A DNA stretch of 64,000 nucleotides from UBA3700 sp963592135 (lineage in GTDB: Bacteria > Bacillota > Clostridia > Christensenellales > UBA3700): assembly GCA_963592135.1 (NCBI GenBank), contig CAVAVP010000013.1, positions 1 through 64,000 of the forward strand. The letters run 5' to 3'. The position numbers and the translations under genes are program-made. Below the pieces are notes generated by a model that was not told where the DNA came from, made no database searches, and saw only the letters and a list, made by a program, of their open reading frames with translations. Shown in pieces: positions 36,475 through 45,631 of the stretch. The number at the start of each line of letters is the position of its first letter. The first letter of the stretch is position 1.

Positions 36475-37510
36475 ATTTTGAATAGAACTTTTCTTTTATC
36501 TTTTTAAAATATTTACTTACTTTTTTCGAAAACAAACAAATAAAATTAAATACAGCAAGCAATAAATATATAATATCAAAATATATAATATTATTATTTC
36601 CTATTATTTCATCTGTACATAGAACATTTATAATTGGAAAATATCTTACATAAATATCAGGTGTGGCACATGCTGGCAATATATAATAACTCGCCAATAT
36701 ATATCCAAGTACCATAATTGCAATAAATACAACAAATGGAACCCAATCTTTTTTAAATATTTTCTTCAATAGGGTTGTAAATGAACTCACAAACAAAATT
36801 AGCGGAATTATTGCTAATTGTTTAATTAAATAAAATTTTAATATTGACACCACTAATGCTTTCCCCGAGTTATACTGAAATACCATTATATTATCACTTC
36901 CTATGGATAAAATAACACCAGTGATGTTAATAATTATATAAATAATAAAAGCCCCTATAATTTTTATTAAAAAATCAGAAAGTTCTACTGCTTTTATATT
37001 AACATTTGACATTAAAATATTCTTTTTTTGTTTTTCATTAACTATAACACTTGTAAATAAAATAACTACCCCAAGCAAAAAGATTATATTTGAAAAATAT
37101 TGCCACATCATAAGTCTTAAGGCACTTTTAAACTGGGGTTCAATTACACCCATAATTTCTTCGTTTAAATTATAAAAATCTTCATAAGACTTTTTAAGTT
37201 CAATACATTTAAAATAAAAACTTAACTTCCTTTTATCACTCCAAATATACGCCTTATCGTCAAAAGACTCTGCACTTAACTCTTCGTCTTTTATGGCTTC
37301 CTCTAAATGTTCAACACTATCTATATAAAAATTCTCATCATAAGGAAAACGATTTGATTGCATAGTTGTATTATGATTTCCAACAAAAACACTAACTCCT
37401 ATTATCACTGCAAACACAACACAAATAATAATAGTATTTATAGCAAATTCCTTTTTGTTATGTAATATTTTATATAACTGAAAATTAAAACATTTTTTAA
37501 GTTCTATCAT
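36449..37510 (-). CDS. ABC-2 type permease
   Basis: The 353-residue protein has one N-terminal helix, a long extracytoplasmic loop (about 45-140) and five further helices, the layout of ABC-2 exporters. It follows the other permease with a 14-base overlap and is the last gene of the unit. It should pair with that permease and the ATPase to move a substrate outward. The substrate is unknown. Confidence 0.8.
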   Translation of the reverse strand: MIELKKCFNFQLYKILHNKKEFAINTIIICVVFAVIIGVSVFVGNHNTTMQSNRFPYDENFYIDSVEHLEEAIKDEELSAESFDDKAYIWSDKRKLSFYFKCIELKKSYEDFYNLNEEIMGVIEPQFKSALRLMMWQYFSNIIFLLGVVILFTSVIVNEKQKKNILMSNVNIKAVELSDFLIKIIGAFIIYIIINITGVILSIGSDNIMVFQYNSGKALVVSILKFYLIKQLAIIPLILFVSSFTTLLKKIFKKDWVPFVVFIAIMVLGYILASYYILPACATPDIYVRYFPIINVLCTDEIIGNNNIIYFDIIYLLLAVFNFICLFSKKVSKYFKKIKEKFYSKFNKELITG

Positions 37511-38477
37511 AATAGTCCCTTTTTTCGAAATATTTTTCAGACAATATCATTATAACAATACAACTTAAAAAATGATAATTTAAACTTATTACGCTATTTT
37601 TTGTTATCCCTAAAATGTTTTTACATAATGAAATAATTGGCAGCAAGACATTATAATTTGGGAAAAGTTCTGAAACTAATATAATTACTGTTAATAGTAA
37701 CGTGCATATTATTAATGTTTTCTTATTATTCATTATTCCTGCAACTAAAACGTTTAAGGAATAGACAAATATTGCTAAAACAAATCTCCCAAGCATTGCC
37801 CAACTATATATATTCACTATGTTTTTTATTATATAATCTCCACTTTTACCATGTAGTATTTTATCTGTATTTTTTATTCCACCTATAATCCATCCTATAA
37901 GAAAACATATCATAAACATCAATGTTATAAAAAAAATCCCAAATAGATAATTTGTGTAAAAAAAATTCTTTTTAGATACTCCTGAACTTAATATGTTTTT
38001 TATATTTTTTTTATAAAAATCTCCAAATAAAAATAATCCCATAAAAACTCCACAAAGAAATAAAAAAGTCCCCGATGAACTTATTGAATAAAGCATTAAT
38101 GTTGATGCCTTATAATCACTTGTGTAGTTGTAGAGTATTGAAGTTGACCAATCTAATTCATAAAAATCACTACATACATAATTATTCTCTATCAAATAAT
38201 CATATAATTGAATTTTTCTAATCGAAAATTCCACTCCCTCCTTGTCTTCTGTATAATGCTCTACAACATATTCATAGAGTTCTCTTTGTGTCTTCATGTT
38301 TTCTATTTCTTCGTCTCTTGAAATCTCATTTGGCGAAAATTCTGCATTTAAAGAAGTATATACAAAACCCACAATACACAACATTATTATTAAAGTAAAA
38401 ATAATAATTTGTTTTGTTTTTACAAAGATATAAGCATTGTATTTTAATAAACTCAAGAATTTATTATTGCGCATCAA
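37497..38477 (-). CDS. ABC-2 type permease
   Basis: The 326-residue membrane protein begins with a short cytoplasmic segment and a helix (IIIFTLIIMLCIVGFVYTSL), has an extracytoplasmic acidic loop, and five more helices. It overlaps the ATPase gene by 14 bases and the next permease gene by 14 bases. Its pattern is that of lantibiotic-immunity or bacitracin-type ABC-2 permeases, but no close family is recognised. Confidence 0.8.
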   Translation of the reverse strand: MMRNNKFLSLLKYNAYIFVKTKQIIIFTLIIMLCIVGFVYTSLNAEFSPNEISRDEEIENMKTQRELYEYVVEHYTEDKEGVEFSIRKIQLYDYLIENNYVCSDFYELDWSTSILYNYTSDYKASTLMLYSISSSGTFLFLCGVFMGLFLFGDFYKKNIKNILSSGVSKKNFFYTNYLFGIFFITLMFMICFLIGWIIGGIKNTDKILHGKSGDYIIKNIVNIYSWAMLGRFVLAIFVYSLNVLVAGIMNNKKTLIICTLLLTVIILVSELFPNYNVLLPIISLCKNILGITKNSVISLNYHFLSCIVIMILSEKYFEKRDYYDRT

Positions 38478-39150
38478 TATCCTCTAATATATTACTTAAA
38501 TATAGCTGATCCAATTTTTTATCACACAAATTCTTATCTGAATAAATGATAGTTCCTTTATTTAATATATATATTGAATTGCATAATTTAGATATTTCTC
38601 CAATAACATGACTTGAAATCAAAACAGAGCCACCATTGCTTACAAACGATTTTATAATATTTTCAAACTCTACAACAGCCCTATAGTCTATTCCGTTAAA
38701 GGGTTCATCTAAAACTAAGACCTTTGGTTTCCCTATTAATGCATACGCAAAATATAATCTTTGTTTCATGCCAAATGAATAATTTTTATATTTTTTATTT
38801 GCATGATTTTTTAATCCCATCATGGCTATTAACAAATCCACATCGTTATCATTTACATTATCAAACAATTTAGAAAGTGCTATCAGATTTTCTCTTCCTG
38901 TTAAATCATCATAAAAACAAGGATATTCAATCATATATCCTATCTTTGCATCATTTGTAGTAAACTCTCCAGAGGTTTGAAAAATTAATCCGCAAATTAT
39001 TTTCATAAGTGTACTTTTACCTGAGCCGTTTGGGCCTAATAGTGCACATATTTCACCCTCTTTTAATTCAATTGAAACATTATATAAAGCTATCTTGCCC
39101 TTATATTTTTTAGTTAAATTATTTGTTGTTATAATATTTTCATTATTCAT
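38464..39150 (-). CDS. ABC transporter ATP-binding protein
   Basis: A single nucleotide-binding domain with Walker A LLGPNGSGKSTLMK, a signature helix SFGMKQRLYFAYAL and Walker B KVLVLDEPFNGID, followed by the H loop SSHVIG. It powers the two permeases encoded after it. The start is uncertain: the ATG at 39150 is taken, although a TTG at 39159 is also in frame, and neither has a ribosome site. Translation is probably coupled with the overlapping secreted-protein gene. Confidence 0.93.
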   Translation of the reverse strand: MNNENIITTNNLTKKYKGKIALYNVSIELKEGEICALLGPNGSGKSTLMKIICGLIFQTSGEFTTNDAKIGYMIEYPCFYDDLTGRENLIALSKLFDNVNDNDVDLLIAMMGLKNHANKKYKNYSFGMKQRLYFAYALIGKPKVLVLDEPFNGIDYRAVVEFENIIKSFVSNGGSVLISSHVIGEISKLCNSIYILNKGTIIYSDKNLCDKKLDQLYLSNILEDIDAQ

Positions 39151-39814
39151 AAGTATCAAAACAATATTGTATTCTTACATGATGATGAACTAAAACTGTT
39201 TCTTTTAATTCATAAATAACTACAATTTGAACATGTCTTCCTGCGGGAAAACTAATTGTTGTATTTGCTATATCTATATAACTCCATGTCACATTGGACA
39301 TGCTTGTATAATTTAAAGGCGCGCTTCTATATAATATTTTGCCATTTCCAACCTTTGTATTATTTCTTTTAATTTTTATATGCTCGTCCAAATACCCTAA
39401 TTTCATACCATCATTGGATAATGAATATGTCCCATTTATTGGAATTATATTTTTAAGTTCCACATTTACTGCCCCGTTTGCGTTATAATTTGCAGTTAAA
39501 AGAGAGTGTAAATTATTATTTCCTTGATGTTGTAATTGAATTTTTTCACCTGTTTCATCAGTTGCATAAGCTAAAACTTTTGCATAATTATAAACCACTG
39601 ATGAATCCCGTGAACAATAATTAGTATTATTATCTAGTATTGTATAATTTTCGTCGCAATGTCCAGCAACTATAGGGACTGTTTCCCATATTGGTTGAAT
39701 ATTTTCTAATTCTTCTCCATACACAAAATCACTTGGGCATGTCATATCAAAAATCACTAAAGTTATATTCAATAAGCATATAATTGAAAAATATTTATTT
39801 TTAAAAATAACCAT
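39143..39814 (-). CDS. Secreted hypothetical protein of ABC operon
   Basis: The 223-residue protein has an N-terminal signal segment (FSIICLLNITLVIFDMT). The mature part is rich in Asn, Tyr and Thr and looks like a beta-sandwich, with scattered Cys. I do not recognise the family. It overlaps the upstream gene by 14 bases and the ATPase gene by about eight, so it belongs to this operon and may be exported or sensed by the transporter. Confidence 0.65.
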   Translation of the reverse strand: MVIFKNKYFSIICLLNITLVIFDMTCPSDFVYGEELENIQPIWETVPIVAGHCDENYTILDNNTNYCSRDSSVVYNYAKVLAYATDETGEKIQLQHQGNNNLHSLLTANYNANGAVNVELKNIIPINGTYSLSNDGMKLGYLDEHIKIKRNNTKVGNGKILYRSAPLNYTSMSNVTWSYIDIANTTISFPAGRHVQIVVIYELKETVLVHHHVRIQYCFDTYE

Positions 39815-40910
39815 TCTTTTTTCTATAATTCATGTTTAACGATTTCATGATAGCTTCATATTCTTCATCAATTAATTCATCTTCTGATTTTTTCTTTTGA
39901 GGTGGTTTCATTTTAGATTTTTTAAATTGCATAGAAATGGCACTTGGCACTTCGTCTTCAAGTTCCTCTTCATCTAATTCTTCTAAAGGAACGCCATATT
40001 TTGCCATTCTTGCTTCTCTATCTTTTTTTATTTTTTCATCAACTTCAACTTCATAAGGCTTAACCTTTTTCTTTATTGAAGCTGTCTCTGTTTTAGATTT
40101 TTTTTCATTATTACTTTCTTCAATAGAAAGTTTTTGTTCTTTTAAAACTTTATTCTTTTCTTGATTTTTTTCTTGTCTTATTCTTTCCTTTTCCTCTGCT
40201 TCTCTTTTTGCTTTAATTGCTGTGTCTTCATTATATAAACCTGCTTTAATATCTATGATTAAAGCGCCTAATTCATTTGTCATTTTTTTAGCTTCTCTTG
40301 TTGGACTTAAAGAAACCTTACCAATTAAAGAATTATCCTTAGTTCCAGAATATGTTCTCATACTATCTCTAAGTTTACCCGTTGAATCAGTTGTAAAACT
40401 TAAACCTTTATCAAAATCAAGAGAAGTACCTATTAATAACTCTAACCTTTTTCCAATTCTTGGTTTAAATTTTTTTGCTTTTTTGAAATTGCTTATTCCA
40501 AAAGATAATAAAACAATAGCAATTACAACAAAAATCAGATTTAAAAGAGGAATGTTTAATCCAAACAAACTAAACATATCAAAAACACTCGTTACCCCTA
40601 CAACACCAAGTATTACCGATAGTATTGAGCATACTATAAATAAAATACCCTTTCGCATACAATTGTTTGCAAAAGTTGGGTCCTCTTCTTCTTCATAATA
40701 ATGAGATTTAACAAAAGTTATTTGGTCTATTGGGATTTCTTTCCTTGAAACTTCAAAATTATTCATATATTCTAAAACCAATCTTTTATTGGTTAATATC
40801 ATTGAAGTTCCATCAACATTGTTTGTTCTTGCAGAAGCGCCGCAAAGAAAATATGATCTAATTTCATATTCATCTTTTGCTAATAATAAATCCATTTCTG
40901 CTTGTCTCAT
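39801..40910 (-). CDS. Membrane protein with PH-like N-terminal domain
   Basis: The first 85 residues (TSMILTNKRLVLEYMNNF) resemble bacterial PH-like or DUF304-type domains. Two hydrophobic segments follow (about 95-145). The rest is a charged, helical tail rich in Lys and Glu with likely coiled coil (AKREAEEKERIRQEKNQEK). It is probably anchored in the membrane with a cytoplasmic tail. It is the first gene of the operon with the secreted protein and ABC transporter. An AAGGGG site precedes the ATG. Confidence 0.7.
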   Translation of the reverse strand: MRQAEMDLLLAKDEYEIRSYFLCGASARTNNVDGTSMILTNKRLVLEYMNNFEVSRKEIPIDQITFVKSHYYEEEEDPTFANNCMRKGILFIVCSILSVILGVVGVTSVFDMFSLFGLNIPLLNLIFVVIAIVLLSFGISNFKKAKKFKPRIGKRLELLIGTSLDFDKGLSFTTDSTGKLRDSMRTYSGTKDNSLIGKVSLSPTREAKKMTNELGALIIDIKAGLYNEDTAIKAKREAEEKERIRQEKNQEKNKVLKEQKLSIEESNNEKKSKTETASIKKKVKPYEVEVDEKIKKDREARMAKYGVPLEELDEEELEDEVPSAISMQFKKSKMKPPQKKKSEDELIDEEYEAIMKSLNMNYRKKNGYF

Positions 40911-40932
40911 AAATAACCCCTTGTTCAGTTTT

Positions 40933-40962
40933 ATTATATTAAAATAAAATATATAAAGTCAA
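40933..40962 (-). promoter_or_regulatory. Promoter of the ABC operon
   Basis: On the minus strand TTGACT (40957-40962), an 18-base spacer and TATAAT (40933-40938) precede the PH-like gene start by about 22 bases. Confidence 0.65.
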
Positions 40963-40992
40963 TATGGGATTTTTATGGCAGTGTACACCGCA

Positions 40993-41025
40993 AAATAAAA
41001 AAAAGACTTGTCTTTCAACAAGTCC
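40993..41025 (-). terminator. Terminator of rpsT
   Basis: On the minus strand GACTTGT and ACAAGTC form a seven-base stem with a six-base loop, followed by at least eight T. It lies 23 bases after the rpsT stop codon. Confidence 0.85.
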
Positions 41026-41047
41026 AGTTTATTCATATAAAACAAAA

Positions 41048-41314
41048 CTAAGCTTTAATCTTGTTTAATTGCTTTGTTATTCTAGAAATTTTTCTACTAG
41101 CTGTATTGTCTTTATAGATACCATCATATCTTGCTTTATCGATAATAGAAATAGTCTCTGTTAATAACTTTTCAGCTGATGTAACATCCTTAGCTTCAAT
41201 AGCAGCTTCATATGCTTTAATAGCAGCACGAACTTTAGCTCTTTTTGCTTTGTTTAGATCATTAGCCTTTTGATTTGTAATAACTCTTTTCTTTTGAGAC
41301 TTAATATTTGGCAT
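41048..41314 (-). CDS. rpsT: 30S ribosomal protein S20
   Basis: The 88-residue basic protein has the S20 pattern: PNIKSQKKRVITNQKANDLN at the start and NTASRKISRITKQLNKIKA at the end. S20 binds 16S rRNA early in 30S assembly. The ATG at 41314 follows a GGAGGATGTT site; an in-frame GTG further up is rejected. It is transcribed alone and has its own terminator. Confidence 0.95.
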   Translation of the reverse strand: MPNIKSQKKRVITNQKANDLNKAKRAKVRAAIKAYEAAIEAKDVTSAEKLLTETISIIDKARYDGIYKDNTASRKISRITKQLNKIKA

Positions 41315-41427
41315 AACATCCTCCACTATTTTTATAATTTTTGCTTAATAAATATATCATAAGAAAATATATTATGCAAACAATTTTAACCTTTTTTATT
41401 TATTTTTCAGTTATATTGTCTTTTTAA

Positions 41428-42258
41428 TTAACTCCAATATATGCTGCCATCTTCTTTTGATAAAACGCCCCACTTATCATCTTGTTTTATTAGGGCCTTT
41501 CCACTAGAAAATGGTGTGCCTTTTTCATATACTGGTTCAAACACATATTTTCCTTCTTTGTCTATATAACCAGTCTTATCGTCTTTGGTAACACAGGCAA
41601 GTCCTTCAGAAAAAGAACATGCCGTATCGAATACTATATCTATAATAATATTGCCTTGCTTATCTATATAGCCTATTTTTTCATTTTTCTCTACACAAGC
41701 CAATCCCTCTGAAAAGTGTCCTACCTCATCATAAGATGGTTGTATAATAACTTCACCTTTTTGGTTTCTAAATCCCCATTTATCTCCTCTTTTAAACTTA
41801 AATAAATCAGGCTTTTCTTCCTTAGGTTCATCCCAATTAAATATTTCTTTTTCTCTTTTGCCATTTAAAAATTCTGCAAGTTCTTTATCACTAAAAATAC
41901 TAAACTTTATTTTTTGCGGTTTTACATCCATCTTTGCTTGATTTTTTTGTTGATTATTTAACTTTTTTTCTTGCGGTTTTTCTTCTTCTGGTCTAAAGTC
42001 TAATTTATATTTTTTAAGTTTTTCTCTTATTTCTAAACAATCCTTTTTACCTATATTTTGTATTCTATACATCTTTGACATTCTTTGAATACAAATATCT
42101 CTTATAATCTTTATTCCGCCTTTTTTTAAAGCACTGCTGCAGTGTTCAGATAATTGTAATTCCTCTATGGGTCTATTTAAATCTTCTGCCCTTCCCTGTG
42201 GAATATAATTATCTTCTTTAAACTTATTGTTTTTATTAAAATTTTTATATTTTCCCAT
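41428..42258 (-). CDS. RNA polymerase alpha-CTD-like domain fused to WG repeats
   Basis: Residues about 29-92 (RPIEELQLSEHCSSALKKGG through NIGKKDCLEIREKLKKY) match the helix-hairpin domain at the end of RpoA; the rpoA of this window has VRAYNVLKRMN and NLGKKSLEEI in the same places. After a charged linker, residues about 158-276 carry WG repeats: KWGFRNQKGEVIIQPSYD, then KIGYIDKQGNIII and KTGYIDKEGKYVFEPVY. WG repeats form beta structures of unknown ligand. No signal peptide is present, so it is cytoplasmic. The fusion suggests DNA or activator contact coupled to a sensor, which is inference. Confidence 0.75.
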   Translation of the reverse strand: MGKYKNFNKNNKFKEDNYIPQGRAEDLNRPIEELQLSEHCSSALKKGGIKIIRDICIQRMSKMYRIQNIGKKDCLEIREKLKKYKLDFRPEEEKPQEKKLNNQQKNQAKMDVKPQKIKFSIFSDKELAEFLNGKREKEIFNWDEPKEEKPDLFKFKRGDKWGFRNQKGEVIIQPSYDEVGHFSEGLACVEKNEKIGYIDKQGNIIIDIVFDTACSFSEGLACVTKDDKTGYIDKEGKYVFEPVYEKGTPFSSGKALIKQDDKWGVLSKEDGSIYWS

Positions 42259-42267
42259 AACGCTGTT

Positions 42268-42296
42268 ATTTTAGCATGATTAAAACTTTTTATCAA
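42268..42296 (-). promoter_or_regulatory. Promoter of the alpha-CTD/WG gene, near-leaderless
   Basis: TTGATA (42291-42296), a 17-base spacer and TAAAAT (42268-42273) on the minus strand leave only nine bases before the ATG. No Shine-Dalgarno sequence fits there. Confidence 0.55.
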
Positions 42297-42442
42297 ACAA
42301 CAACTAATACTAATAAATAGTATTATCTTTAATTTCACTTACAATTTATTCTTCTAGACCGTAAATTTTACAATTATCTCTATCTTAATATCATTTAAAA
42401 AGTTTTATTTAAACTTTCTCTTATGTTATAATAATCGCAATT

Positions 42443-44185
42443 ATGATTAATGCTAATTCTTATAAAAAATTATATATCATTTTGCTAATTTTAGTACTTA
42501 CATTTACTGGTACCATTTTGCTATCAAATATTAATTATGCAAATGCTGAAAATACTGATATTAAAATTAGTATGACTTCTAATTCTTTATTTGATGCTTA
42601 TGGTGAAACATTCGTTTGGACATATGACACAAACTTATATTTAGCAATGAACAATGAAACTAAAACACTGCAATCAGCTTTTTCAGGTAACTGTATAGAT
42701 ATTACAATGGATGATACCTATATTTTGACATTATCAAAATCTGGAAATTCAAATGTGTTATCAGCTTTTACCTATAATGAAACAGGAATAACACAAGTAA
42801 CCTGCAAAGTAGTTGAGACCATTCATGCATTATTTAGGGATGAAAACAATAAAGCGTGTATTGTTTATGATTATGGTACCTCTACTACGATGGCAGTTTT
42901 TGAATCTAATAAAGAAGCAAAAGACTTTACTGAAAAAAAATGTTGGTGGCCACAAAGTAACACTAACAATTATATAGATTATTTATATATCAATGGTCGA
43001 GTATTTTTTATTAATAGAGCTGGCGAAGTTTTAACCGAAAAGATTGGAAATGAAGTAACAAATTTAACAACTGTATCTAATATTACTTCAGCTAATTCTT
43101 TAACATCATTAAACTCAATTGTTTATGTAAATACATCATCAGGAATAATATCTTTATCTTCAAGCACATTAACTACTTTAAATTTAGGAACTATTGTATC
43201 TACAGGTAAGGTATCTGCTATTTCTTATAATTCATCAAATTATCTTATGGTACAAGGTAACAATGCAATTATTCAATATGCATTAACAAACACATCTGTT
43301 GAATACATAAACAAGTTTGACAATAGTGGCTACACACATCCAACTGAGTTTGATATTGTAAAAGTAGCAATGCTTGAAAATGGTGGCAAAGTTTACTCTT
43401 CTCCAAGAAATCTACAAGTAATCGACACATTAAATTCTCAATCTATAGTATTAGTTCTATGTGAGAAAAATAGTGACGTTATAAATAAAACTTATTACTA
43501 CATAGTAACTAAAGAAGGAAAAGTTGGTTATATTGAAAATAACTTTAATCTTACAAATTGCATCTTATCTAGATACACTGATACTTCTAAAATAGATATC
43601 GGAACATATGCCCAAGGTTTACATGAAACAACAACCATTTATAAATATCCATTTGATACTGGATTAAATGCCGACGAGGATTATAATATTTTAACAACTG
43701 TTTCCATATATGAACAACTAGCAGTTGTAGACAATGTTGCTGTTGATCAAAACAATAAGCAAGCATGGAATTATTATAAGGTTGGTTATGTGCAAGATGA
43801 AACTTTATATTATGGTTATGTAAAAAAAGAAGATGTTGCACCTTATACATCAATTACTGCTCCAAAAGTTTTAAAAACAATCAAAGTTCGAGTAGATACT
43901 GTTGGCGATGCTGTTTCTATTTATTCACTTCCTACGGAGGAAAGCACAAAAATAGGACAACTAACAGATGGATATGAATTACAACTTGCAGAAGAATATG
44001 ATGAATCTAAAGAATGGACTAAAATTGTATATAAAGACACATATGCTTATGTAAAAACTTCCAATATTCAACAAAACGGTTTAACAACAGTTCAAATAAC
44101 ATTAATAGTTATAGCAGTTATTGTTGTTGTTGCAACAGTAACTATGGTAGGCATTTTAATGTATAAGAAGAAAAAATCTTATTAG
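42443..44185 (+). CDS. Surface protein with SH3-like domain and C-terminal anchor
   Basis: The 580-residue protein starts with a signal segment (LYIILLILVLTFTGTILL) ending near NYANAE. The middle part is rich in Ser, Thr and Asn and resembles a beta-propeller-like repeat. Residues about 475-545 are an SH3-like region (KVRVDTVGDAVSIYSLP and YAYVKTSNIQQ). A membrane helix of about 22 residues and a KKKKSY tail end the protein, so it is held in the membrane with the bulk outside. No substrate is evident. It is followed after one base by the next gene. Confidence 0.75.
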   Translation: MINANSYKKLYIILLILVLTFTGTILLSNINYANAENTDIKISMTSNSLFDAYGETFVWTYDTNLYLAMNNETKTLQSAFSGNCIDITMDDTYILTLSKSGNSNVLSAFTYNETGITQVTCKVVETIHALFRDENNKACIVYDYGTSTTMAVFESNKEAKDFTEKKCWWPQSNTNNYIDYLYINGRVFFINRAGEVLTEKIGNEVTNLTTVSNITSANSLTSLNSIVYVNTSSGIISLSSSTLTTLNLGTIVSTGKVSAISYNSSNYLMVQGNNAIIQYALTNTSVEYINKFDNSGYTHPTEFDIVKVAMLENGGKVYSSPRNLQVIDTLNSQSIVLVLCEKNSDVINKTYYYIVTKEGKVGYIENNFNLTNCILSRYTDTSKIDIGTYAQGLHETTTIYKYPFDTGLNADEDYNILTTVSIYEQLAVVDNVAVDQNNKQAWNYYKVGYVQDETLYYGYVKKEDVAPYTSITAPKVLKTIKVRVDTVGDAVSIYSLPTEESTKIGQLTDGYELQLAEEYDESKEWTKIVYKDTYAYVKTSNIQQNGLTTVQITLIVIAVIVVVATVTMVGILMYKKKKSY

Positions 44186-44186
44186 T

Positions 44187-44858
44187 ATGAATACAGCTTT
44201 AATATATTCTAATATAAGTGAAAAACAATTATCTTTGTTAAAAGATAGCATTTCTAATCTTTCTTTAATAAAAATTAAACCAGGACAAGTTGATATAACT
44301 GAAAATTTAAATAACTTTGAAAAAATTTATTTAAAAAGTGATTGTATTAAATTATTAAAATCACTTGTTTTAAAATTAAAACTCCACACACAAATAAAGA
44401 CTTTAAAAGGCAAAAACTCTACTTTATTAATAGTAACTCAAAGCATGTACAATCATAATGTAAACGAATACACAAACACATCTGGCCATAACATTATAGA
44501 TACTATTACACATAGTAATTTAGAAGTCGAAAAAACAGCACGTATCGCATACGAAAAAGCAGAAAGTTTATCCAATGAATTATTAAATATATATGAAACA
44601 AAACTTGCTTCAAACTTTGAATGGAGCAAAGTTGTTATTGATATAAACGAAGATTACCCTACAGTTTCATTAAATGAAGAAACTTTAATAGATTTTATAC
44701 TTAAATATAAAACTTTTGATTTAGACAGCAAGTCCATTGTTATATTATCTGAGCCTCTTCAAGAAGATTCTATTTATAAATTTTTAGATGATAAAGGTTT
44801 TAATTTCATTTCACAACTATACGTTGGAGATACAAATCAAACAATAGAACTAATTTAA
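44187..44858 (+). CDS. Small protein resembling isopropylmalate/isocitrate dehydrogenase fold
   Basis: This 223-residue protein is unidentified but shows the order of motifs seen in the second half of that dehydrogenase family: KIYLKSDCIKLLKSLVLKLK like the YLG-P--LLKLRK segment, LLIVTQSMYN like the VREN-TGLY loop, VEKTARIAYEKAESL like the R-A-F--A helix, and VVIDINEDYPTVSLNEETLI like the V-EYPDV---L-VD strand. The catalytic Lys/Asp set and the NAD loop are not conserved. It may be a shrunken non-catalytic relative. It is coupled to the surface-protein gene upstream. Confidence 0.35.
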   Translation: MNTALIYSNISEKQLSLLKDSISNLSLIKIKPGQVDITENLNNFEKIYLKSDCIKLLKSLVLKLKLHTQIKTLKGKNSTLLIVTQSMYNHNVNEYTNTSGHNIIDTITHSNLEVEKTARIAYEKAESLSNELLNIYETKLASNFEWSKVVIDINEDYPTVSLNEETLIDFILKYKTFDLDSKSIVILSEPLQEDSIYKFLDDKGFNFISQLYVGDTNQTIELI

Positions 44859-44867
44859 CCATAAAAA

Positions 44868-44896
44868 AATCCAAATGGCTATTTTCCATCTGGATT
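44868..44896. terminator. Terminator between convergent genes
   Basis: AATCCAAATGG and CCATCTGGATT form an eleven-base stem with one mismatch and a seven-base loop. On the minus strand a run of seven T follows, so it ends acpP. The plus-strand side lacks a U tract. Confidence 0.75.
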
Positions 44897-44919
44897 AAGT
44901 CCATATTTTATAATCTACA

Positions 44920-45156
44920 TTAAAGTTTTGTTGCTATATAATTTACAACATCCCCAACACTTATAAAAGAAAGTGCGGCATCATCATCAATTTCTATCCC
45001 AAATTCATCTTCTGCTGCCATTATCATTTCAACTTTATCTAACGAGTCAGCTTGCAAGTCATCAGCTAATTTAGTTTCCATTCCGGCTTCTATTTCTGTG
45101 CCTAGTTGATTATGTATAATTACATTCAATTTTGCTAGTATATCTTTCTTTTCCAT
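44920..45156 (-). CDS. acpP: Acyl carrier protein
   Basis: The 78-residue acidic protein has the phosphopantetheine site ADSLDKVEM, with the Ser that is modified. The ATG at 45156 (MEKKDILAKL) follows a TGGAGG site; longer in-frame starts are rejected. It carries growing acyl chains in fatty acid synthesis. A phosphopantetheinyl transferase gene lies 55 bases upstream, a natural partner, but no other fat genes are near. Confidence 0.93.
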   Translation of the reverse strand: MEKKDILAKLNVIIHNQLGTEIEAGMETKLADDLQADSLDKVEMIMAAEDEFGIEIDDDAALSFISVGDVVNYIATKL

Positions 45157-45211
45157 TTTATACCTCCATAGTACCATAGATATCTTAATAAATTTATTAA
45201 AAAAAAGCAAG

Positions 45212-45631
45212 TTATATCTCTTCTATTGTATATTGCTTATCTTCTGAACAAACAGATATAATATAACCTTCTATTTCTGAAATATTAAAAATATTATATT
45301 TAGGATATGGTTTATATAGACTTAAAGTAGAAACTCCCTCTCCTGTCCACTTACAAAAAGATTCATATTCAGTCCATTCTTTTATAGTCATTTTAATCTT
45401 TACTTTTCTATCTAAAGATTCAATATCTATTCCAACATTTTTCTCTGAAAACGCTATAACAAGAATATCTTTTGTATGAGATATAGATATAAAGAGGTTG
45501 TCTAATATAGGCTTTCCTTTTGGTGTTTTCTCTATTTTGGCAATATTTTTGTTATAAAAAACACTTGCCCTTTTTAAAGCCTCTTTTTTTGAACTTTCTT
45601 CATCTTTATTAATACTATAGAAAATTATCAA
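45212..45631 (-). CDS. Sfp-type 4'-phosphopantetheinyl transferase, short form
   Basis: The 139-residue protein has the Sfp-family motifs KGKPILDNLFISISHT, then VGIDIESLDRK with the Mg ligands, and EWTEYESFCKWTGEG, the W-x3-E-x2-x-K motif. It should convert apo-ACP to holo-ACP. It is shorter than the usual 200-230 residues and lacks part of the second half-domain, so it resembles a compact Sfp or half-fold enzyme. It sits between malQ and acpP in one operon. Confidence 0.85.
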   Translation of the reverse strand: MIIFYSINKDEESSKKEALKRASVFYNKNIAKIEKTPKGKPILDNLFISISHTKDILVIAFSEKNVGIDIESLDRKVKIKMTIKEWTEYESFCKWTGEGVSTLSLYKPYPKYNIFNISEIEGYIISVCSEDKQYTIEEI

